A stretch of DNA of 20,634 bases from an uncultured bacterium. GTDB lineage: Bacteria; CSSED10-310; CALFER01. A model generated the notes under the pieces. It made no database searches. It was given only the letters and a program-made list of their open reading frames with translations, and had not been told where the DNA came from. The stretch is from contig CALFER010000053.1 in NCBI GenBank assembly GCA_937951895.1, positions 1-20,634 on the forward strand, written 5' to 3'. This document shows positions 1-5,991 of the stretch, piece after piece. The number at the start of each line of letters is the position of its first letter. Positions within the stretch are counted from its first letter, which is position 1. The position numbers and the translations under genes are program-made.

Positions 1-949
1 GAATGCCGAAGTCCGTGCCATTGCGCGCCATCACCGTCACGATGCTGCAGTTCGGAATCCCCTCCAGCGGATCGAGCGTCGCCTTGCAACTCGCCATCGA
101 CAGATTCAGGAAGAAATGATCGTTGCGGTTGATGAATTCGAGAGCCGCCGCGGCGTCATCCGGTTTCGATGCAGTCCGGATCACGGCCGGTGCGAGCGCG
201 CGGTAGAGGAGTGACGTCGCTGCGCGATTGCGGTTGTGGACTTCGTCGCCCATGTGAAGCGCCTGGGCGATGATCCCCTTGAGATCGATTGCACCGAGTG
301 ACTCGACGGCCTTCCGCAATACCGGATACAGCACTGCCTCCATCCAGCGGAGCCGCTCGATGACGTCCGGCCCGAACGCACCGTAGCGGAGCACTTTGCC
401 GAGTCCTTCGTTCATCGTCGTGAACGCGAGATTCGATCCAGCGTCGTTGCGGATGATGAAGACCGGCATCGACGGCGACACGATTCCCGCCATGGGACCC
501 ACCGCTGCATGCTCATGGCACGGCGCATAGCGGATCTGACCGGATGCCGCGAGTGCTTCCGCCGAATCGGCATCCGCCGCGCGGCCCTCATACAGCAGCG
601 CTCCGACGATGGCCCCGCGCATCGGTCCGCACATCCGCTCCCATTCGATTGGCGGCCCGGCATGCAGGATGGTGTCTTCCGTCATCCCCGGGATGATCTC
701 GCGGGCACGCTTCAACCCCACCAGCACCGGTTTCGCCGCGAAGAGTCTCGCGATCGCCTCCCGATTGGCCGCCGCGATCGATTCCGCTGCGCCCCTCACA
801 CGATTCAGAGACTCGGCCGATGCGTCCGCGGGCGGTTTCCAGGACAGATGCACCGATGGTGTCCGAACCGCATCGAGTGTGTCCTTGAAGCCCGGTATCC
901 CCGCGTTGATGACCTTCAGTTGCTGCTTGAACAGATCCACTATCGCCAT
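1..949 (-). CDS. ylbE: DUF1116 family protein YlbE/AllG, partial (C-terminus beyond the window)
   Basis: No stop codon is reached before the left edge, so only the first 316 residues are present; the E. coli homologue is about 420 residues, so roughly the last quarter is missing. It starts at the ATG at 949, with a GGGAG ribosome site a few bases upstream, 13 bases after the fdrA stop. My translation shows family hallmarks: PPIEWERMCGPMRGA about 100 residues in, then YAPCHEHAAVGPMAG, then LHMGDEVHNRNRAATSLLYR, then FINRNDHFFLNLSMASCKA, and MARNGTDFGI at the edge. DUF1116 proteins are nearly always encoded beside FdrA. In E. coli, fdrA, ylbE and ylbF (also called allF, allG, allH) have been linked to oxamate carbamoyltransferase activity in anaerobic allantoin use, yielding carbamoyl phosphate. 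Cytoplasmic; no signal peptide. Identity is secure. The substrate in this organism is not, because the rest of the operon is not an allantoin cluster. Confidence 0.93.
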   Translation of the reverse strand, partial: MAIVDLFKQQLKVINAGIPGFKDTLDAVRTPSVHLSWKPPADASAESLNRVRGAAESIAAANREAIARLFAAKPVLVGLKRAREIIPGMTEDTILHAGPPIEWERMCGPMRGAIVGALLYEGRAADADSAEALAASGQIRYAPCHEHAAVGPMAGIVSPSMPVFIIRNDAGSNLAFTTMNEGLGKVLRYGAFGPDVIERLRWMEAVLYPVLRKAVESLGAIDLKGIIAQALHMGDEVHNRNRAATSLLYRALAPAVIRTASKPDDAAAALEFINRNDHFFLNLSMASCKATLDPLEGIPNCSIVTVMARNGTDFGI

Positions 950-962
950 AGTTGACTCCCGA

Positions 963-2543
963 TCAGATGGAACATGCAATTCGCCCCGCCACGCGACAAG
1001 CGGACGCGTTCGACGGCAGGACATGAGCACCGGCCTTTTTCAGCGCTTCGACCACCCGCCGCCGGCACTGGGGATCGGAATCGGTGCCTGTGACCGAGCA
1101 GATCACGGCGGTCTTCGAGACTGCCTCGCGGATCACCTCCGACAGTTCACCCGCCGGATCCGGGTTCGAGCCGTAACCGAGCACGACATCGAGCAGGATC
1201 ACCGCCGTTTCCGGATCCGCCGCTTCGTCCAGGATCCGTTTCTTCCGGAGTGTAAAATCGATCATCGGGTGCAGACGACCGACCGTGAAGGTGTCGTCCC
1301 CGAGATCGACAATCGTGTGCCCGCGGCTGTGAAGCGGGTTGTCGAGTTCACTCGAGCCCGCCGTCGGTGCGTTTGAAAACAGGCCCTTGAGCGAACGGTT
1401 CAGAATAATCTGGGCCTCGGCGCAGAACGTCCCGCCGCTGAACAGTCCCCGGATGTAACGCCGTCCCGCGGACAAACGTCCAGCCAGAGCGGTTGCAACC
1501 GACGACTCAAGGGCATTCGCAGCTTCAATGTCAACCGAGACTTCTCCGCCAACCGATACCGTGTCGTTTCCGCGAGAGCGGGAATCCAGGTCTTTTCCCT
1601 GCAAGGAGTGCTGCACCATCCGGAGTCGCTCCACCGCGGCCAGAGCGGCTTCCTCGAGTGTCATCGGTTGTCCCGCTTCGGCGCTCCCGAGCAGCAGCGT
1701 GACCACCGGTTTACGGATTGTGCTCACGAGATCCCCGATGGCACGTCGCACATCGGGATGCGGGGGTTTGGACACCAGCAGAATCACGCGGGTATCCGGG
1801 TCGGCGTCGAGTGCCCGGATCGACTCGATGAACATGATCCCGCCGACGGCTCCCGACAGGTCGCGGCCGCCCGTGCCGATCGCCTGCGAGATCCCCTCGC
1901 CATGATGGGAAATGAGACAGCTCACTTCCTGCAGACCGGTGCCGGCTGCGGCGACGATGCCGATCCCGCCCCGCGCGACTGCGTTGGCGAACCCGAGCGG
2001 CGTGCCGTTGATGATCGCGGTGCCGCAATCCGGTCCCATCACGAGCAGACCCCGGTCGCGTCCCAGTCGCTTGAGCTCGATTTCGGTCTCGACCGGAACA
2101 TTGTCCGAAAAGAGCATGACGTGCAGGCCCTGTTCGAGCGCATCGCGGGCGAGATCTCCCGCATAGCGTCCCGCGACGGAAATCAACGCGAGATTCGCTC
2201 CGGGAAGCACACGAACAGCGCCTTCGAGGCTGGATGGCTTGATGCCGGAATCCTGCGCGCCGGCTTCCTGTCTGCGGGTCAGAGCGCGTTCGACCTGTTC
2301 GAGCAGATCGGACTCGCTGGCCGGAGATTCGAACCGGATCGCGATCAGCAGATCGGAATCCCCGGCGGCATTGAAGTCATCGGCATCCAGTCCCGACAGG
2401 GCCAGAATATCGCGATTGCTGCGTGTGCCCATCACGAGTGACGCATCGGAGACGCCGGGAAGACCGGACAGCATCTGAGCGGCGCGCATGAGCGAGACTG
2501 AATCGAAGTAGACGCCTCGTTTGATCGAATGAATCAATGGCAT
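963..2543 (-). CDS. fdrA: FdrA, acyl-CoA synthetase-like protein (AllF-like)
   Basis: A 526-residue protein, close to the roughly 555 of E. coli FdrA. The N-terminal half resembles succinyl-CoA synthetase alpha/CoA-binding folds: GPDCGTAIINGTPLGFANAV at 170-189, then GIGIVAAAGTGLQEV and SHHGEGISQAIGTGGRDLS, the glycine-rich stretch with the usual phosphohistidine-type context. After a linker, the C-terminal part begins near 363 with RGLFSGGTFCAEAQ and includes VDLGDDTFTVGRLHPMIDFT and SNASACRVAG. The ATG at 2543 overlaps the upstream ylbF gene by 10 bases and has AGGAG 8 bases ahead, so the two are translationally coupled. The family is thought to act with DUF1116 and DUF2877 proteins in carbamoyl/acyl transfer. 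Odd feature: residues 319-328 (LDSRSRGNDT) are encoded by a palindromic repeat that looks inserted in frame in the linker. No carbamate kinase gene is visible; it could lie beyond the left edge. Confidence 0.93.
   Translation of the reverse strand: MPLIHSIKRGVYFDSVSLMRAAQMLSGLPGVSDASLVMGTRSNRDILALSGLDADDFNAAGDSDLLIAIRFESPASESDLLEQVERALTRRQEAGAQDSGIKPSSLEGAVRVLPGANLALISVAGRYAGDLARDALEQGLHVMLFSDNVPVETEIELKRLGRDRGLLVMGPDCGTAIINGTPLGFANAVARGGIGIVAAAGTGLQEVSCLISHHGEGISQAIGTGGRDLSGAVGGIMFIESIRALDADPDTRVILLVSKPPHPDVRRAIGDLVSTIRKPVVTLLLGSAEAGQPMTLEEAALAAVERLRMVQHSLQGKDLDSRSRGNDTVSVGGEVSVDIEAANALESSVATALAGRLSAGRRYIRGLFSGGTFCAEAQIILNRSLKGLFSNAPTAGSSELDNPLHSRGHTIVDLGDDTFTVGRLHPMIDFTLRKKRILDEAADPETAVILLDVVLGYGSNPDPAGELSEVIREAVSKTAVICSVTGTDSDPQCRRRVVEALKKAGAHVLPSNASACRVAGRIACSI
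1564..1590. repeat. Short palindromic repeat inside fdrA
   Basis: TTTCCGC (1567-1573) and GCGGGAA (1578-1584) form a 7-bp inverted repeat with one T-G wobble and a 4-base loop, flanked by GTCG and TCCAG. Read on the minus strand this is the CTGGATTCCCGC...GCGGAA...CGAC type of dispersed palindrome that, when translated, gives peptides such as DSRxRGND in many bacterial genomes (similar to the Neisseria dRS3 type). Here it encodes DSRSRGNDT in the FdrA linker. The only copy I found in this window. Assignment rests on pattern recognition, not a database search. Confidence 0.6.
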
Positions 2544-3436
2544 GCGAAAAACTCCTGATCGAAAGTGAACAGAAAACCGGCCAGATAATCCGCTCCGGAG
2601 CTCGCCCCCCGGCCGCAGATCCGCTGAACCGAGCGATCGACCATCCCCTCATCTGCTGTGAGTGATGCCAGCAACGTCTTCATCGACTCAGTGACACGCC
2701 CCTCCACAGCGAACCGAAACTGACTCTGAACGATCGGATTGGCGGAGGGTGCGGTTTGACGGATGACACCAATCCGGTCCGACTCATCCCGGTCGAACCA
2801 GAGCGTGGCGACATGAAGCCCCGTCAGCCACCCCGCGATGAAATCGTCACCGGAGGGGGTGAGACCGGGGCCGCAACCTGCGATGAGCTTCAGGCCCTCG
2901 ACGAGTCGATCGTCGGCCAGCATCCGGATCCCGCTGGCGATGCGGGTGAAGGCTGAGGAAAGGAACGTCTCGCAGGAGGGCCGGCGGGCAACGGACCGGT
3001 GCCGCGACGTGCCGGAAACAAATCCGGGAATGCTGATCGGAGGCGCATGCTCCGGGAGCGCGTGCCGGAACCGATCGATGTTCGGCAGGACCTGATCGAT
3101 GGCTTGTGTGAGGGGTTCGATTCCCGAATCAAAGATATCGACGTCAGACAGGTCGATCGCGATATCCCCGAGAGTCAGGAGAGGGAATCGGATCGACATC
3201 GAATCGGAGGCGTTGCGGAGCGCTGCGTCGAGAGTGATGGTGTTGGGACCGGCGCCGAGAGAGGCGTCGACCAGGCAGACCAGGCCCGGAACGCCGATGA
3301 AGTTGGCCGCGCGATCGAACCGCGAATGCAGATGATAAAAACCGTCCGCGATCCGATCGCCGGCACAGAACCCGCACGGCGGCGTCATGAGACCGGCAAC
3401 AGGGACCGATGGATGCGCCGTCGCCGTGAGAACCAT
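2534..3436 (-). CDS. ylbF: DUF2877 family protein YlbF/AllH
   Basis: A 300-residue protein with clear DUF2877 marks: HSRFDRAANF near the N-terminus, GCGPGLTPSGDDFIAGWLTG from residue 187, and GRGASSGADYLAGFLF near the C-terminus. The start is taken as the ATG at 3436, one base after the TGA of the DUF35 gene (TGA-T-ATG), which suggests translational coupling; I see no separate Shine-Dalgarno. An upstream ATG at 3496 would add 20 residues but lies wholly within the preceding gene. The stop overlaps the start of fdrA by 10 bases. Family members occur with FdrA and DUF1116 proteins; the E. coli homologue is linked to oxamate carbamoyltransferase function. Cytoplasmic. Family identity is secure, exact biochemical role uncertain. 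Confidence 0.9.
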   Translation of the reverse strand: MVLTATAHPSVPVAGLMTPPCGFCAGDRIADGFYHLHSRFDRAANFIGVPGLVCLVDASLGAGPNTITLDAALRNASDSMSIRFPLLTLGDIAIDLSDVDIFDSGIEPLTQAIDQVLPNIDRFRHALPEHAPPISIPGFVSGTSRHRSVARRPSCETFLSSAFTRIASGIRMLADDRLVEGLKLIAGCGPGLTPSGDDFIAGWLTGLHVATLWFDRDESDRIGVIRQTAPSANPIVQSQFRFAVEGRVTESMKTLLASLTADEGMVDRSVQRICGRGASSGADYLAGFLFTFDQEFFACH

Positions 3437-3437
3437 A

Positions 3438-3779
3438 TCAGGCTTTGTAGAACACCATACCGTACTGTTTATCGTATTCCGCGGAATGCACGACATCGAT
3501 CTCGCCCCGGACCTTCATCCCGATTTTCGGGTTCGGGATCCGGAGTTGTCCGGTGACGCGAATACCGTTATCGAGTTCGACGATTCCGAGACCGAGAGTG
3601 ACGACTTCGTAATCCGACGGTGGGTTGTGGAGGATCGTGAAGGTCAGCAGTTTGCCTTTCCGGGGGAGCGGGACAGGGTCAAATTCGTTGTGTTCGTTCT
3701 TGCCGCAGTTCTTGCAGACCATGCGATAGGGATAATGCAGATGCCCGCATTTTTTACATTTATAGCCGTAGAGTTCCAT
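3438..3779 (-). CDS. DUF35 zinc-ribbon/OB-fold protein, thiolase partner
   Basis: A 113-residue protein. The N-terminal rubredoxin-like zinc ribbon has four cysteines at residues 8, 11, 22 and 25 (CKKC...CKNC); the rest is the OB-fold (LTFTILHNPPSDYEVVTLGL, then a C-terminal MKVRGEIDVVHSA stretch). The start at 3779 is chosen because GGGAGGA sits 7 bases upstream; an ATG at 3785 that overlaps the thiolase stop is less well spaced. DUF35 proteins pair with thiolase-superfamily enzymes, as in the archaeal thiolase/HMG-CoA synthase complex and the Ltp2 steroid side-chain aldolase, where they bind the acyl-CoA and bridge subunits. Its place directly after the thiolase-like gene, overlapping stop to start region, fits that role. 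Cytoplasmic. Confidence 0.88.
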   Translation of the reverse strand: MELYGYKCKKCGHLHYPYRMVCKNCGKNEHNEFDPVPLPRKGKLLTFTILHNPPSDYEVVTLGLGIVELDNGIRVTGQLRIPNPKIGMKVRGEIDVVHSAEYDKQYGMVFYKA

Positions 3780-3781
3780 GA

Positions 3782-4957
3782 TCATTCCTCCCGCTTGAAG
3801 ACCAGGCAGCAGACGTTGTTGCCGAATCCGCCGAAATTGCACGTGAATCCGATCTTCGCGTTTTTCACCTGCCGTTTTTCGGCCTCGCCTCTCAACTGCA
3901 TGATGATTTCATGCGCCTGTCCGATGCCGGTGGCGCCGACCGGATGGCCCTTCGCCTTCAAGCCGCCCGATGGATTGATGGGCAGTTTTCCGGTGAGACT
4001 GGTGTCGCCGCGTTCGAGCGCTTTGTGGCCTTCGCCTTTTTTGAAGAACCCGACTTCTTCGCTTTCGACGATCTCGAGAATCGTGAACGCATCATGGAGT
4101 TCCGCCACATTGACCTGAGACGGTTTGACCTGCGCCATCTCGAATGCCTTCGCCGCCGCGCCGCGCACCGCGAGCAACTCGGTGGGATCCTTGCGCTCCT
4201 GCACGGCATGCGTGTCAGTGGCCTGACCCAGTCCCGCGAGCCGGATCTTCGGGCGATTGATCTTCTTCGCGACATCCTCGGAGGCCAGAATCAGGCACGC
4301 GCCGCCGTCCGAAACCGGACACATGTCGAAAAACCGCAGCGGTTCGGCGACAAACGGGTTGTTCGTCGAAGCTTCGGGGGAATCCAGAATGGCCTCGATC
4401 GTGATCGGCTGATGGAGGTGTGCAAAGAAATTGTGCATGGCATTGGCGTGGTTTTTCACGGCGACCATGGCGAGATGTCGGGAGGTCACGCCGTGTTTTT
4501 CCATGATGAGGCGCGTGAACATGCCGGCCAGAGACGGGAGGGTCACACCGTAGATGTACTCGGCCAGGGGATGCGTGAGGGTTGCGACGAAGTCGGTGGC
4601 TTCGAGATTATTGACTTCGCGCATCCGCTCGGCACCCGTCACCATCACCACATCGTGCATTCCGGACGCCACGGCCTGAAAACCCTGAATGATCGCCGAC
4701 GCACCGGATGCCGGACCGTTTTCGATCGCGGTCGCACCCGCGGGTGTCAGGCTGAGCGTATCGATGACGGCGCTCGCAAGCCCCGTCTGCTGGTTGATGC
4801 GGCCCGCGCCCATGTTGGCGACATAAAGGTGGTCGATCTTCGAGATTCCGCTGTCCTTCATGGCCATCATGGCGGGATAGGCGGCGATTTCGGCAAGAGG
4901 ATATTCGAGGCGTGAAAAACTGGTGATTCCGATACCAACAACATAGACGTTTCGCAT
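3782..4957 (-). CDS. Thiolase-superfamily (SCP-x/Ltp2-like) protein lacking the nucleophilic cysteine
   Basis: A 391-residue protein of the usual thiolase length, N-terminus MRNVYVVGIGITSFSR. The start at 4957 has AGGAGG about 8 bases upstream; a TTG two codons earlier is less likely. Conserved thiolase motifs are present: LHDAFT with His288, GGLKAKGHPVGATG with His338, and NFGGFGNN near the end. At the position of the reactive cysteine (usual context E-x-x-C-A-S-G) it reads ENGPASG, with Pro82 encoded by CCG. A classical ping-pong thiolase would not work without that cysteine. Known thiolase-like relatives with DUF35 partners include Ltp2 retro-aldolases, so a C-C lyase/aldolase or non-thiolytic acyl-CoA role is possible. 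Lies between the GNAT-like gene and the DUF35 gene, with 2-base spacing at both ends. Product class is sure, reaction unknown. Confidence 0.88.
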   Translation of the reverse strand: MRNVYVVGIGITSFSRLEYPLAEIAAYPAMMAMKDSGISKIDHLYVANMGAGRINQQTGLASAVIDTLSLTPAGATAIENGPASGASAIIQGFQAVASGMHDVVMVTGAERMREVNNLEATDFVATLTHPLAEYIYGVTLPSLAGMFTRLIMEKHGVTSRHLAMVAVKNHANAMHNFFAHLHQPITIEAILDSPEASTNNPFVAEPLRFFDMCPVSDGGACLILASEDVAKKINRPKIRLAGLGQATDTHAVQERKDPTELLAVRGAAAKAFEMAQVKPSQVNVAELHDAFTILEIVESEEVGFFKKGEGHKALERGDTSLTGKLPINPSGGLKAKGHPVGATGIGQAHEIIMQLRGEAEKRQVKNAKIGFTCNFGGFGNNVCCLVFKREE

Positions 4958-4959
4958 GA

Positions 4960-5709
4960 TCAACCCCTCCTCTTGTTCTGCCAGCGCTGCTGCATGTTGG
5001 CCGTACCCGTCGGATCGTTCAGTGCGCGCGTCGCGGCCATCAGATCGGGAGGTGGCTTGGGTGGGTCGCTGGGTTTGAGAATGCCGGCGTATGCTTTTTC
5101 GAGCATGTCTTTCGGGACGGGGCGACGGCCGACGATCAGGGTTTCACGGGCATTATTGAAGAGATCCTTCGTGAGCGACCACGAGGGGCAGCCCCCGAGT
5201 TCGTGCGGGATTTCGAAACGCTTCTCGAGCTTGTACTCGATCATCCAGCGGCGGAAACCGATCGGTGATTCGGCCACGATCAGGACTTCCTTCTGCCCGA
5301 CGATGTCCATGTGATATTCCATCTTGGCTGCGAAGGCGTGAGCGCCGACACGGAGGCCGCGGCGGAGCGCCAGGGTGTGGTACGACATGCCGACTTCCTT
5401 GTTGACGAAGCGGCCGTTGACGATCGCGGCGAGTTCGCCGTCGATCTGGGCGACGAGCACATATTCGTCCTGGACGCGGTAGCGGTAGTAGGCGAGCAAC
5501 TCGGCGTAGACGCGGACCGCGACGATGTCGTAAAAGTCACGCTCGACATGGATCAGAGGCTCGACATACTGGAGAATCTCCGGGATTTCCTCGCGGGATG
5601 CCTGCCGGACCACCATGAAGTCGCCGCTCGCGAGCTGCATGTATTTGGGCTCGAAGGGCGGGACAATCGTGTCCACGGGGCGCAGGATTTTTTCAAGATC
5701 GACCGCCAT
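4960..5709 (-). CDS. GNAT-fold-like protein of unknown function, first gene of the operon
   Basis: A 249-residue protein starting at the ATG at 5709, with AGGAG 9 bases upstream; an upstream extension to 5751 lacks such a site and would run into the proposed promoter. Residues 40-190 look like an acetyltransferase fold: VLVAQIDGELAAIVNGR (strands 2-3), MSYHTLALRRGLRVGAHAFA (strand 4 and the acyl-CoA loop, R-G-L-R-V-G-A), and SPIGFRRWMIEYKLEKRFE (the C-terminal helix/strand of the fold). The last 40 residues are proline-rich and charged (PSDPPKPPPD). No signal peptide or membrane segment. I do not recognise a characterised homologue. Position at the head of an operon with a thiolase-like protein and DUF35 suggests it works on, or regulates, the same acyl-CoA pathway; that is inference. 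Confidence 0.75.
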   Translation of the reverse strand: MAVDLEKILRPVDTIVPPFEPKYMQLASGDFMVVRQASREEIPEILQYVEPLIHVERDFYDIVAVRVYAELLAYYRYRVQDEYVLVAQIDGELAAIVNGRFVNKEVGMSYHTLALRRGLRVGAHAFAAKMEYHMDIVGQKEVLIVAESPIGFRRWMIEYKLEKRFEIPHELGGCPSWSLTKDLFNNARETLIVGRRPVPKDMLEKAYAGILKPSDPPKPPPDLMAATRALNDPTGTANMQQRWQNKRRG

Positions 5710-5742
5710 ACTGTTGAACTCCTTTCTGGTGATTGCACTCGG

Positions 5743-5782
5743 TTTAGACAATTAGAATACAACGGTTTCAAGGTGTTGGCAA
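5743..5782 (-). promoter_or_regulatory. Two overlapping sigma70-like promoters for the six-gene operon
   Basis: On the minus strand, TTGCCA (5777-5782) is 17 bases from TATTCT (5754-5759), and TTGAAA (5766-5771) is 17 bases from TCTAAA (5743-5748). Both have five of six -35 and four of six -10 matches and both point at the ATG at 5709. Assigned by eye; no operator can be named. Confidence 0.45.
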
Positions 5783-5796
5783 TCAGAAGAGTGACT

Positions 5797-5933
5797 GGTT
5801 TTCGGTTTTCAGTTTTCAGATCTCGTTTTGCCGATATAAGGGGACACCTTACTTATTTCGGAGGATGGGGAACACAACCCGATTTGGGTTTGATCCTGCC
5901 CCTCCGAAAACTTCAAACCGAAAACTTCAAACC
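5797..5933. repeat. Palindromic, repeat-bounded intergenic element (MITE/REP-like candidate)
   Basis: The left edge is three 7-bp units (GGTTTTC, GGTTTTC, AGTTTTC; 5797-5817); the right edge is two perfect 14-bp tandem units (CGAAAACTTCAAAC; 5905-5932), roughly the inverted complement of the left. Inside lie AAGG-GGACA-CCTT (5839-5850 region), a perfect 9-bp inverted repeat TTTCGGAGG/CCTCCGAAA (5856-5864 and 5901-5909), and within it AACCC/GGGTT (5876-5880 and 5886-5890). No coding sequence is supported. The layout resembles non-autonomous palindromic elements mobilised by IS200/REP-type transposases, but no transposase is present here. Confidence 0.5.
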
Positions 5934-5941
5934 ATAATAAA

Positions 5942-5970
5942 AAGCCCGCAGCACTTGATGCCACGGGCTT
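5942..5970 (-). terminator. Rho-independent terminator of the metalloprotease gene
   Basis: On the minus strand, AAGCCCGTGGCA and TGCTGCGGGCTT pair as a 12-bp stem (two wobble positions) with a TCAAG loop, followed by TTTATTA. It begins about 20 bases after the protease stop at 5992. Confidence 0.85.
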
Positions 5971-5991
5971 ATAATCAAATTCGAAAACCGG

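Noticed and set aside
609..2441. Plus-strand open frames across ylbE and fdrA
   Set aside because: They are Arg-rich, overlap each other and lie opposite well-supported genes; GC-rich codon bias leaves antisense frames open.
3911..4915. Long plus-strand open frame opposite the thiolase-like gene
   Set aside because: It is rich in Arg and His with no family motif, and the opposite strand encodes a clear thiolase-superfamily protein with ribosome sites.
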